Made by a program: the position numbers and the translations under genes
Shown: positions 48,062 to 56,498 of the stretch, in pieces
Layout of the letters: every line of letters starts with the position of its first letter
Numbering within the stretch: the first letter of the stretch is position 1
The notes under the pieces: model-generated
Told to the model about the DNA's origin: nothing
Database searches by the model: none
Seen by the model: the letters and a program-made list of their open reading frames with translations, nothing else
Source of the DNA: Massilia kyonggiensis
GTDB lineage: Bacteria; Pseudomonadota; Gammaproteobacteria; Burkholderiales; Burkholderiaceae_D
Length of the DNA stretch: 64,000 nucleotides
Reading direction: 5' to 3'
Assembly (NCBI RefSeq): GCF_024756235.1
Contig: NZ_JANUGY010000002.1
Span: forward strand, 248,001 to 312,000

Positions 48062-49201
48062 TCATCGGGGTTCCGCCGTGAAGTCGACGGCGATCTGGCC
48101 GTCGCCGCTCGCCGTGTCGACCTCGAGCACGCGGTCATGGAAGTTGGGGTTCGTCACCCGGATCGTGTGGCGGCCGGGCGCCAGCACGAGGCGCTTGACG
48201 GGCGGACTGACGCCGCGGTCGACGTCGTCCACGTAGACGACGCCCCATGGCTGGATCTGCAGCTTGTAGACATTGCCGTTCGGCGTGACGACGACGCCGG
48301 GCAGGCGCGTGTCCGGCGCTGGCTGGGCCTGGGGCGCGGCGGCGGATGCTTGCGGTACGGCTGCCGGGTTCGATGCCGGGCTCGCTGCCGGCGTATCCGG
48401 TGCGACATAACCCTCGCCGCTGTCCAGTGCGCCCGCGGCTGTGGCGCCGGTCGCGGCGGACGGCTTGTCGGCCTGTTGCGGCAGCGTGAGCACGATGTGG
48501 TCGAACGAGCCCGAATCGCGCATTTCCGCGAACATGGCAAGCGCCAGGGCGATGAGGACGCCACCGCCGCCGGCCGCGACGGCCCAGCGTTGCCAGCGGT
48601 TCAGGTTCCAGTTGCGGCGCGGCCGCTCGGCCGTTTGCATAAAGGAGGGCGGCATGTCCGCGGGACCGAGGTCGGGTGCGGGCGTGTCGGGCGGCGCCGG
48701 CGGCGTCATGTGCGACGCCACCGCAGCCCCGACGGGCGGCCCCAGCGGGACGATGCCCAGCAGGTCGCGCAATTGTTCGATGCTTTGCGGGCGGCGCGCC
48801 GGGTCCGGATCCATGCAGCGGTCGACGGCATTGACGAGCGAATCGCTATAGCCTTCCGCACGGCCGGCCAGCGGGCCCGTGGGAGCGAGCTCGCGCGTGA
48901 TGGCGTAGTGGATGATGCGCGCCAGCGCGTTCAGGTCCTCGGCCTCCTGCGCGTCCGGCGGACCGACGTCGGTGGGGATCAGCAGCGGCTCGCCATTCTC
49001 GTGGAACACGATCGTGTCGGGCGTGATGGCGCGATGCGGCATATGCATCGCGTACTGCAGTTCGAGCGACTGCAGGATCTGGCGGAAGATCTTGCGGCAC
49101 CAGACTTCGTTGACCTGTTCGGGACTGTACTCGACGATGTCCCTGACGGTGCGGCCTTCGAGGTGCTGCTGCTCCGGTCCGATGGTAGTTAGGCTGGTCA
49201 T
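48062..49201 (-). CDS. Pseudokinase-like membrane protein with C-terminal PEGA-like domain
   Basis: This 379-residue protein has a truncated protein-kinase C-lobe-like N-terminus (about 25-150): LELQYAMHMPHRAITPDTIVF corresponds to the catalytic loop but has HRA instead of HRD, the DFG position reads TDVG, and no ATP-binding N-lobe is present. A CMDPDPARRPQS region (kinase subdomain XI) follows. One membrane helix (WAVAAGGGGVLIALALAMF) and an Ala/Pro linker lead to a PEGA-like domain (GRHTIRVTNPNFHDRVLEV). It is probably a catalytically dead scaffold working with the TssQ-like lipoprotein 17 bases downstream. Confidence 0.68.
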   Translation of the reverse strand: MTSLTTIGPEQQHLEGRTVRDIVEYSPEQVNEVWCRKIFRQILQSLELQYAMHMPHRAITPDTIVFHENGEPLLIPTDVGPPDAQEAEDLNALARIIHYAITRELAPTGPLAGRAEGYSDSLVNAVDRCMDPDPARRPQSIEQLRDLLGIVPLGPPVGAAVASHMTPPAPPDTPAPDLGPADMPPSFMQTAERPRRNWNLNRWQRWAVAAGGGGVLIALALAMFAEMRDSGSFDHIVLTLPQQADKPSAATGATAAGALDSGEGYVAPDTPAASPASNPAAVPQASAAAPQAQPAPDTRLPGVVVTPNGNVYKLQIQPWGVVYVDDVDRGVSPPVKRLVLAPGRHTIRVTNPNFHDRVLEVDTASGDGQIAVDFTAEPR

Positions 49202-49313
49202 TTTGCTAAGGCATGGGCTTGGCAAAATCATGCCAGATTTGTAGCACCGGTGCCCGAGCACAACTCAACCGTGCGCGCCTGTTACAACTGTTACAGGCGC
49301 GGCGTGCCCACGG

Positions 49314-50723
49314 TCAGTCGTCGATGAAACGCATCTTGAAGTTGCGTCCCTTGATGGTGCCGAATTCCGGGCCCAGCGGATTGCCGCCGTTCAGCCGGTC
49401 GAACGCCTGTTGCGCGACCCGGCGGTCGAGCGCGACGTAGCTGACGAATTCGAAGATGGCGATCTTGCCGACCTGTTCCTTCGTCAGGCCCGCGTCGCCG
49501 GTGAGGGCGCCCAGCAGGTCGCCCGGCCGCAGCTTGTCCTTCTTGCCGCCCGATACGCACAACGTGATCATCGGCGCCGGGTCGACTGCGCCATCATCGT
49601 CGGCCAGCTCGTCGAGCGCATGCCACTCGGCCGTGAAGCCCTGCGCGTCCTCGATCAGCCTGACCCAGCGCTTTTCGTTCGGCGCGCACAGCGACAGCGC
49701 GAGGCCGTTCGCACCCGCGCGGCCCGTGCGGCCGACGCGGTGCACGTGCACTTCCGGATCCTTGGACACGTCGACGTTGATGACGGCTTCCAGCCCGGCG
49801 ATGTCGATGCCGCGCGCGGCCACGTCGGTGGCGACGAGCACCGCGCAGCTGCGGTTGGCGAAGCGGACGAGCGTCTCGTCGCGTTCGCGCTGTTCCATCT
49901 CGCCATACAGTGCGAGCGCGGAAAAGCCCTGTTCGCGCAGGGCGTCCGCGACTTCGCGGCAGCGCGCCTTCGTATTGCAGAACGCGATCGCGGAAGTCGG
50001 CCGGTGATGGCGCAGCAGGCGCGCGACGGCATCCACGCGGCCGTCGAAGCCGATCTCGTAGAAGCGCTGCTCGATGCGGGCCGGGGCATGCGCCGTATCG
50101 ACGGCGACCTCGAGCGGATCGCGCAGGAAGCGCGCAGTGGCGGCGCGGATGTCGTCCGGATACGTCGCCGAGAACAGCAGGGTCTGGCGATGCGCGGGAC
50201 ATTCGCGCACGATGGCCGCGATCTCGTCGTAGAACCCCATGTCCGTCATGCGGTCGGCCTCGTCGAGCACGAGGGTGCGCAGGCGGGCGAGATCGAGCGT
50301 GCGGCGCTGCAGATGGTCGCGGATGCGGCCCGGCGTGCCGACGACGATGTGCGCGCCGAATTCCAGCGACGCGATCTGCGGCCGCATCGAGATGCCGCCC
50401 GTCAGCACGACGACCTTGACGTTGCCGATGCCGCGCGCCAGGCGGCGCAGCTCGTTCGCGACCTGGTCGGCCAGCTCGCGCGTGGGGCACATGACGAGGC
50501 CCTGCACGGCGAACAGCGTCGGGTTCAGCTTCAGCAGCATGCCGATGCCGAACGCGGCCGTCTTGCCGCTGCCGGTCTTGGCCTGCGCGATGAGGTCGCG
50601 ACCTGCAAGTGCGAGCGGCAGCGTGGCCGCCTGCACGGGCGTCATGTCTTTATAGCCGAGCTGGTCGAGGTTGGCGAGGAAGGGGGCTGCGAGCTGCAGC
50701 GAAGAGAATGCGGTGTCGGACAT
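49314..50723 (-). CDS. dbpA: DEAD-box RNA helicase DbpA
   Basis: This 469-residue RNA helicase acts in 50S ribosome assembly. The helicase core has AKTGSGKT (motif I), PTRELADQ (Ia), VLDEADRM (II), SAT (III) and HRVGRTGRAG (VI). A C-terminal RNA-binding domain (about 395-469) ends RNFKMRFIDD and matches the DbpA type that recognises hairpin 92 of 23S rRNA. The start MSDTAFSSLQL at 50723 fits the family; an ORF start 43 codons upstream is in poor context. Confidence 0.94.
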   Translation of the reverse strand: MSDTAFSSLQLAAPFLANLDQLGYKDMTPVQAATLPLALAGRDLIAQAKTGSGKTAAFGIGMLLKLNPTLFAVQGLVMCPTRELADQVANELRRLARGIGNVKVVVLTGGISMRPQIASLEFGAHIVVGTPGRIRDHLQRRTLDLARLRTLVLDEADRMTDMGFYDEIAAIVRECPAHRQTLLFSATYPDDIRAATARFLRDPLEVAVDTAHAPARIEQRFYEIGFDGRVDAVARLLRHHRPTSAIAFCNTKARCREVADALREQGFSALALYGEMEQRERDETLVRFANRSCAVLVATDVAARGIDIAGLEAVINVDVSKDPEVHVHRVGRTGRAGANGLALSLCAPNEKRWVRLIEDAQGFTAEWHALDELADDDGAVDPAPMITLCVSGGKKDKLRPGDLLGALTGDAGLTKEQVGKIAIFEFVSYVALDRRVAQQAFDRLNGGNPLGPEFGTIKGRNFKMRFIDD

Positions 50724-50772
50724 GGTGGCGGCGTTTCGTTGGCGCGACGAACCGGCGTTCATGTCGCGTGCT

Positions 50773-51024
50773 TCAGGATGCCGGCTTCCAGACAGGCAAG
50801 CCGGTGAGGTCCAGATCGGGATCGTGTTTCCAGACCGGCAGGCCGGTCGCATCGGTGTCTGCCAGGTCCAGCAGCATCAGCTGTTCCTGCTTTTGCGCCG
50901 CGCGGCGCGTCCGAGGACGCTTGGCGGTCGCCGGGTCAGCGGAAGGGACAACGGCGGCATCGTCATGCGGCGCCGGCTCGAAGCCGGGCAGGTCGAAGGT
51001 CGCGTTGTCTTTCTTGTCTCTCAT
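50773..51024 (-). CDS. Small hypothetical protein with repeated TGLPVWK motif
   Basis: This 83-residue protein has an acidic/proline N-terminal half, a basic patch (KRPRTRR, 35-41) and a C-terminal half with two exact TGLPVWK copies (60-66 and 74-80) in a 14-residue repeat. The start could be MRDKKD (51024) or eight codons earlier. I do not recognise the family. It lies between dbpA and the initiator tRNA gene. Coding confidence rests on codon use and the in-frame repeat. Confidence 0.55.
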   Translation of the reverse strand: MRDKKDNATFDLPGFEPAPHDDAAVVPSADPATAKRPRTRRAAQKQEQLMLLDLADTDATGLPVWKHDPDLDLTGLPVWKPAS

Positions 51025-51087
51025 GCGCTGCGCTGGCCCAGAAAACAAAAGCCCGGCTACAAGAGTCGGGCTTGTTGTTACGGTATT

Positions 51088-51164
51088 TGGTTGCGGGGAC
51101 AGGATTTGAACCTGTGACCTTCGGGTTATGAGCCCGACGAGCTGCCAGACTGCTCCACCCCGCG
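51088..51164 (-). tRNA. Initiator tRNA-fMet (CAT)
   Basis: A 77-base cloverleaf with anticodon loop CTCATAA. The C1-A72 mismatch at the end of the acceptor stem and three consecutive G-C pairs (GGG/CCC) in the anticodon stem are the marks of the initiator tRNA. CCA is encoded. Confidence 0.96.
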
Positions 51165-51222
51165 TCTGAGAACGCTATTTTAGCGCGAACGGCGCCGGAG
51201 CGCAAATCGGGTTGCTAAATGA

Positions 51223-52383
51223 TTACCCGGCAACCCGCAAGCGCCACAGCGACGTCACCTCGGCCATGCGTGCGGCAGCCAGCGGATCGTCGGGATCGCT
51301 CGCCTTCGGGTGCGTGGGGCGGATGTCGTGGCGGCCGGCGACGTCCAGCCCGGCATCGTTGATCCACCCGAGCAATTGATCACGCGACCTCAGGCCAAGA
51401 TGCTCGGCCAGGTCGGACAGGATGAGCCAACCTTCGCCGCCGTCGCGCAGATGTTCCTTCAATCCCGCGAGGAAACCTTTCAACATGCGGCTGTCCGGAT
51501 CGTAGACGGCATATTCGATGGCGGAACTCGGCTTGCCCGGCAGCCAGGGCGGATTGCAGACGACGAGGTCGGCACGGCCCTCGGGATACAGGTCGGCGCG
51601 CACGATCTCTACCTGGCCGGTGAGGCCCAGCCGCTCGACATTCGCGCGGGCGCAGCCGAGCGCGCGCTCATCCATGTCGGTGGCAAGCACGCCCTGCAGG
51701 CCGCGATGCGCGAGCACGGCCGACAGCACGCCCGTACCGGCGCCGATGTCGAACGCGAGCGTCGCCCCGGCCGGCAGCGGTGCCTGCGCGACGAGCTCGA
51801 CGTATTCGCCGCGCACGGGCGAGAACACGCCGTACCACGGGTGGATGCGCTCGTCGAGGGCGGGAATGAACACGCCCTTGCGGCGCCATTCGTGCGCGCC
51901 GATCACGCCCAGCAGTTCGCGCAGCGACGCGACGTACGGTTCCGTCGCCGGGCCATACGCTTCCGTGCACGCTTCTCGCACGTCCGGCGCGCGGCGCAGC
52001 GGGATGCCGTGTTCCGCGTCGAACGGGATCAAGAGCATCGCCAGCGTGCGCGCGCGCTGCAGTTGCGCGAGTCGGTGGCGGTGAAATTGCTCGGTGAGGG
52101 TCGCCGGGGCCTTGCCCGCCTTGGCGCGTTTGGCGCGCGGGCCTTTATGGTCGACGCGGCGCACGAGCGCCTGCAGCAGCTGGCGCGCGTTCTGGAAGTC
52201 GCCGCGCCACAGCAGCGCCGTGCCGTCCAGCGCGTGGCGCCAGGCCGCGTCGGCGGACATCGTGTCGTCCGCGAGCACGACTTTCTTAGGCGCCGGCCAG
52301 CCGCTTTCCGAGCGCCAGCGCGCCGAGCGTTCCTCGCCGTGTTCGATCCAGTGGATGCGCGCCGCGCCGTCGGGAGTCGTCAT
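51223..52383 (-). CDS. Class I methyltransferase with an NPPW motif
   Basis: This 386-residue protein has a helical N-terminal region (about 1-180) of unknown role. The SAM-binding domain has LAFDIGAGTGVLSAVLA (motif I), ATDMDERALGCARANVERLG and DLVVCNPPWLPG. NPPW takes the place of the NPPY active-site motif of N-methyltransferases acting on RNA, DNA or protein glutamine. The combination resembles class I rRNA or protein-glutamine enzymes but I cannot name the substrate. It lies 12 bases before the zinc-ribbon gene's 3' end on the same strand. Confidence 0.82.
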   Translation of the reverse strand: MTTPDGAARIHWIEHGEERSARWRSESGWPAPKKVVLADDTMSADAAWRHALDGTALLWRGDFQNARQLLQALVRRVDHKGPRAKRAKAGKAPATLTEQFHRHRLAQLQRARTLAMLLIPFDAEHGIPLRRAPDVREACTEAYGPATEPYVASLRELLGVIGAHEWRRKGVFIPALDERIHPWYGVFSPVRGEYVELVAQAPLPAGATLAFDIGAGTGVLSAVLAHRGLQGVLATDMDERALGCARANVERLGLTGQVEIVRADLYPEGRADLVVCNPPWLPGKPSSAIEYAVYDPDSRMLKGFLAGLKEHLRDGGEGWLILSDLAEHLGLRSRDQLLGWINDAGLDVAGRHDIRPTHPKASDPDDPLAAARMAEVTSLWRLRVAG

Positions 52384-52395
52384 CGCCGTCCCCGA

Positions 52396-52608
52396 TCAGT
52401 GGTGGTGGTGCCAGTGGAGTTCGTTCGACTCGACGAAGGATTTCACGGCATCCGGATTGCCGGTCGCGTGGCGCTTGATTTCGCCGCATTCGCAAATGCC
52501 CTGGTAGGGCTGGATATGCGAACAGGCGGACACTTTTTGCAAAGTGACCTTGACCGGCTTGGCGCATTTGGCGCACTTGAAGGTCAGGAAACGTGCGGGT
52601 TTGTTCAT
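52396..52608 (-). CDS. 70-residue zinc-ribbon-like protein ending in HWHHHH
   Basis: This small basic protein has cysteines at C12 and C15 (FKCAKCAK), C29, and C39 and C41 (GICECGE), enough for a four-cysteine zinc site. The last six residues are HWHHHH, a natural histidine cluster that could bind nickel, cobalt or zinc. I do not recognise the family. It lies in a minus-strand run between sbcC and the methyltransferase gene. The ATG at 52608 gives a compact, clearly patterned protein. Confidence 0.72.
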   Translation of the reverse strand: MNKPARFLTFKCAKCAKPVKVTLQKVSACSHIQPYQGICECGEIKRHATGNPDAVKSFVESNELHWHHHH

Positions 52609-52646
52609 GATGAAAGTGAGCGATGAATCAATGGAAGGGGCGCATT

Positions 52647-55600
52647 TTAGCACTGCACGGTCACGGCACTGCTGCCCCCGCCGGCCGGCCGCACGAGCAC
52701 TTTGGTGGCGATGCGTTCCGTCATCTCCTGCACGTGCGAAATGACGCCGACCTTGCGGCCCAGCGACTGCAGCGCGTCCAGCGCATCCATCGCGACCCCC
52801 AGCGTATCGCTGTCGAGGCTGCCGAATCCCTCGTCGATGAACAGCGATTCCACTTTGACGCGGTTCGACGACAGCGAGGCGAGACCCAGCGCGAGCGCCA
52901 GCGACACGAGGAACGATTCGCCGCCGGACAGCGAGTTCACCGAGCGGACTTCGCCGCCCATGTCCTGGTCGCGGACCATCAGCGCCAGCGACGGGCCGGC
53001 CGTGCTGACGACGCGCTCCAGCCGGTAGCGCCGCGCCAGCTGGGCCAGGTGCGTGTTGGCATAGCCGAGCAGCACGTCGAGCGTGAACTGCTGGGCATAG
53101 TTGCGGAACTTCTTGCCGTCGGCCGAGCCGATCAGTTCCGCCAGCTTCGCCCACCGATCCTCAATGGCGCGCTGGCGCTCGATCTCGGCCATCATCGAGC
53201 GTGCGCGCTCGCGCCGCTGCTCGTCCTCGCGGATGCGCATGGCCAGGCTGGCCGCCGCTTCGTGGGCGGCGTCCCGTTCGCTCTGGGCGCGGCGCAGGGC
53301 GGCGGCGACCGAGTCGGCATCCTGCGGCGGAGCGATTGCCTGCGCGATTGCGGTCGAGCCATCCTCGGCAAGCGCGGCCGGCTGGTCGACATCCGCCTGC
53401 GCGGGCGCCACCTCTTCGCGCAAGCGCTCGTGTTGTTCGCGCTGCGCGCGGCGTTCGGCCAGCACGGCCGTCGCCTGGCGCACGGCCGTGTCCAGTTCCT
53501 GCAGGGCCGCGCGTTCCTGCGCGATCCAGCCCGCGCCGACCTGGAGCAGGGCAGCCAGCTGCTGTTCGTTGGCCACGCTTTCCAGCGCCGGGTCGCTGCC
53601 GTCGAATTCGTGGATCCAGTGCGCGAGGCGCTCGCCGGCGTCGGCCAGTTCGCCCTGCAGGTCCGTGATGCGGCGCGCCGCCAGCGACTGCGCTTCCCGT
53701 ACCCGCGCTTCGGACTGCGCGGCCTGCAGGCTCGCGGCCTGGCAGGCGTTCACGGCCTCGCGGGCGGTGTTCACGGCGCCGGTCAATACCTGCTCGACGT
53801 CGCGCGCGGCGCGGCCTTCGAACAGTTCCGCACGCTCGGCGCGGCGCGCAGCCAGGTCCGCGTCCAGTCGGGCGAATTCCGCCTCCGCCTCGACGAGGCG
53901 CTGGCCGGCATGCGCCACGCGCGCGGCCAGTGCGGCGTGTTCGGCGTCGAGGGTGCCGATGGCGCCCTGCAGCCGTGCAAGGCGTGCCGCCTGGTCGTTC
54001 CATTCGCGCGCCTCGTCGGCGCGGGCCTGGCGCCAGCCCGCGGGGTCGCGCTGCCAGTGACCCTGCCAGCCGTCGCCGCACGCTTCCGCCAGCACGGGGT
54101 CCAGTTCCGCGAGCAATTCGGCCAGCGTGGCCGCGGCCGCTTCGCGCCGGGCGGCCAGCGCCGCGATGTCGGCATCCAGGCGCGCCAGCGTGCCTTGCGC
54201 CGTCTGCGCGGCGTCGAGCAGGCGCGCGTGTTCGCGGTTGGCCTGGTCCCAGGCTTGCTGGGCGGCGTCGCGCGTGAGTTCGGCGCGGCGCAGGTCGCCG
54301 TCGCGCGTCTCGAGTTCTTCATAGGCCTTGCGCAGCGCGGCCTGTTCCGCGGTGAGCCAGCGGCCGCGGGCGTCGATGCCGGCGTCGCCATCGGGCGCAT
54401 CCGCCGCGAGCGGATTGTCCGCCCACTCCGCATCCAGTTGGGCGAGGGCGGCGGCGAGGTTGTCGCGTTCGCGCGCCAGCGCCGCCAGGCGCTCGCCGGC
54501 GGCATCGAAGGCGGCGCGCTGGCCGGCCTGCTGGTCGACGTTGGCGCGCTGTTCGGCGCGGCGCGCGGCCAGTTCGGCGGACAGGTCTTCCAGCACGGCG
54601 TGCAGCCGGTCGTCCTGGTGGCGGTACGGATGTTCCGTGCCGCCGCACACGGGGCAGGCGTCGCCGTCCACGAGCGTGGCGCGCAGCTTCTCGACGCCGT
54701 CGGCGCAGGCCAACTGGGCCGTCTTGAGCATGCGTTCGGCCTGGCTGACGGCGGCGTCCAGCGCGATGCCCGCCGTGCGCGCGGCGTCGAGGCCTTCCTG
54801 GGCATTGGCCTGCGCCCGGGTGGCCTGGGCGGTCTGCGCATCGAGGTCGGCGAGGCGGCCGCGCTGCGTGCGCAATGCCTGCCATGTGTGGTCGAGCGAA
54901 GCGAGGTGTTCGCGCCGCTTGTCGAGCGTGCGGCGTTCCGCGCGCAGGGCGTCCGCATCGATGCCGTCCAGCGCCGCGACCGCTTGCTTGCGCGCGGCTT
55001 CGCGCACGGCCAGCAGTTCGACGGAAGCCGACAGCGCGTGCGCCGTGCGCTGCGCCATCGCGGCGGCCTGTTCGGCGCCGGCGCGGGCGGCGTTAAGTGC
55101 CTGGGCGCTGGAGGCATCCTGGCGCGCGGCCTGCTCGGCCTGGGCCAGGCGCTGGTCCCAGCGCGTCCATTGCGTGCCGAGCAGCTCGCGCGTGCCGTGC
55201 GCGGCGAGCCAGCCCGTCGTGTCGTGCAGGGCGCGGCGGCTCGCTTCCAGTTCCTCGGCCTTGGTCCGCTGGGCGGCCTGGGCTTGCGTCGACTCCGTGC
55301 GCACGCCGTCCAGCGCCGCGCGCGCCTTCGCGTGGGCGGGCGTGAGCGCGTCCAGCGTGGCGTCGAGCGCTTTTGCGCGGTCCAGTTGCGGCGCGGCGGC
55401 GCGCTGCGCGTCCTCGGCCGCTTCCAGCTTGCGTTCGGCCTCCATCAGGCCGCGCGCGGCCTGCTGCTGGGCATCGAGGGCACGCGCCAGTTCGTGTTCG
55501 CTGCCTGCCAGTTGCGCCTGCACCTGGCGCTGTTCGCCGGCCAGGCGGTTCAGGTCGGCGACGAGGGCGCGCGCCGGCTGCACGGCATCCAGCGTGGCCA

Positions 55601-56498
55601 GCCGGCGCCGGCGGTCCGCAGCGGCGTCGGCCTCGGCGCGGGAACGGGCCAGCGCGCCGTCCGCCTGCGTTTCGGCCGCGCGCAGGCGGTCCAGTTCCTG
55701 GTGCCAGCGCAAAGCCCGTTCCAGCGCGGTGCGGCGCGTCTCGGCCGCCGCCAGCGCGGCCTGGGCGGCGGCATGGTCGGCGTCGAGTCCGGCACGCGCA
55801 TCCGGACCGAGCGGCGCCTGGTCCTGCAGGCGCGACGTGAGGCGGCGCATGGCTTCCTGCTCCACGCGCCAGCGCTCGTAGGCGCGGCGCGAGATGTCGC
55901 TGTAGACTGCGCTGCCCGTCAGCGTCTCCAGCAGTTCGCCGCGCTCATTTTCGTCGGTACGGAGGAAGGCGGAGAATTCGTTTTGCGCGAGCAGTACGGA
56001 ACGCGTGAACTGTTCGAACGACAGGCCGATGCGGCGTTCGATCTCGGCCAGCACCTCCGTCTTCGTGCCGCCCAGCGGTTGCAGGCCGGGCAGCTGCTGC
56101 AGGCTCATCGTGGACGGCTGCAGGGCGCCGGCCGCGCGGTTGCGCGAGCGCCGCACGCTCCAGCGTGCCCGGTAGCGCTGCTCGTCGTTGCCGACGAAGT
56201 CCACTTCGGCGAACGCGTCCGCCGTCCCGCGCCGCATCAGCGTGCGGCGGTCGGCCACGGACAGCGTCTCGTCGCCCACGTCGGGCAGGTAGTTGCCCAC
56301 GCGCGGTCCCTTGATGAGGCGCGGCGTGGCGTCGTACAGGGCCAGGCACAGGGCGTCCAGCAGGGTGCTCTTGCCGGCGCCGGTGGGGCCGCTGATCGCG
56401 AACAGGCCGGACGAGACGAGCGGCTCGCTCTCGAAGTCGACCTCGAATTCGCCGGCCAGCGACGCCAGGTTCTTGCCGCCGATGCGCAGGATCTTCAC
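52647..56498 (-). CDS. sbcC: Exonuclease subunit SbcC
   Basis: This 1283-residue SMC-like ATPase forms the SbcCD nuclease, which opens DNA hairpins and processes double-strand breaks. Walker A is ISGPTGAGKSTLLDAL near the N-terminus. Two very long coiled coils flank the zinc hook DACPVCGGTEHPY (about 613-626). The C-terminal half has the signature LSGGESFLVSLALAL and Walker B LFIDEGFGSLD. The GTG start (56496-56498) overlaps the sbcD stop codon as GTGA. The open frame continues far upstream, but only as a shadow of sbcD. Confidence 0.97.
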   Translation of the reverse strand: MKILRIGGKNLASLAGEFEVDFESEPLVSSGLFAISGPTGAGKSTLLDALCLALYDATPRLIKGPRVGNYLPDVGDETLSVADRRTLMRRGTADAFAEVDFVGNDEQRYRARWSVRRSRNRAAGALQPSTMSLQQLPGLQPLGGTKTEVLAEIERRIGLSFEQFTRSVLLAQNEFSAFLRTDENERGELLETLTGSAVYSDISRRAYERWRVEQEAMRRLTSRLQDQAPLGPDARAGLDADHAAAQAALAAAETRRTALERALRWHQELDRLRAAETQADGALARSRAEADAAADRRRRLATLDAVQPARALVADLNRLAGEQRQVQAQLAGSEHELARALDAQQQAARGLMEAERKLEAAEDAQRAAAPQLDRAKALDATLDALTPAHAKARAALDGVRTESTQAQAAQRTKAEELEASRRALHDTTGWLAAHGTRELLGTQWTRWDQRLAQAEQAARQDASSAQALNAARAGAEQAAAMAQRTAHALSASVELLAVREAARKQAVAALDGIDADALRAERRTLDKRREHLASLDHTWQALRTQRGRLADLDAQTAQATRAQANAQEGLDAARTAGIALDAAVSQAERMLKTAQLACADGVEKLRATLVDGDACPVCGGTEHPYRHQDDRLHAVLEDLSAELAARRAEQRANVDQQAGQRAAFDAAGERLAALARERDNLAAALAQLDAEWADNPLAADAPDGDAGIDARGRWLTAEQAALRKAYEELETRDGDLRRAELTRDAAQQAWDQANREHARLLDAAQTAQGTLARLDADIAALAARREAAAATLAELLAELDPVLAEACGDGWQGHWQRDPAGWRQARADEAREWNDQAARLARLQGAIGTLDAEHAALAARVAHAGQRLVEAEAEFARLDADLAARRAERAELFEGRAARDVEQVLTGAVNTAREAVNACQAASLQAAQSEARVREAQSLAARRITDLQGELADAGERLAHWIHEFDGSDPALESVANEQQLAALLQVGAGWIAQERAALQELDTAVRQATAVLAERRAQREQHERLREEVAPAQADVDQPAALAEDGSTAIAQAIAPPQDADSVAAALRRAQSERDAAHEAAASLAMRIREDEQRRERARSMMAEIERQRAIEDRWAKLAELIGSADGKKFRNYAQQFTLDVLLGYANTHLAQLARRYRLERVVSTAGPSLALMVRDQDMGGEVRSVNSLSGGESFLVSLALALGLASLSSNRVKVESLFIDEGFGSLDSDTLGVAMDALDALQSLGRKVGVISHVQEMTERIATKVLVRPAGGGSSAVTVQC

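Noticed and set aside
46101..48236. Plus-strand open frame of 711 codons
   Set aside because: It is antisense to the MFS exporter and the TssQ-like gene; the translation is glutamine/arginine-rich and shows no domain.
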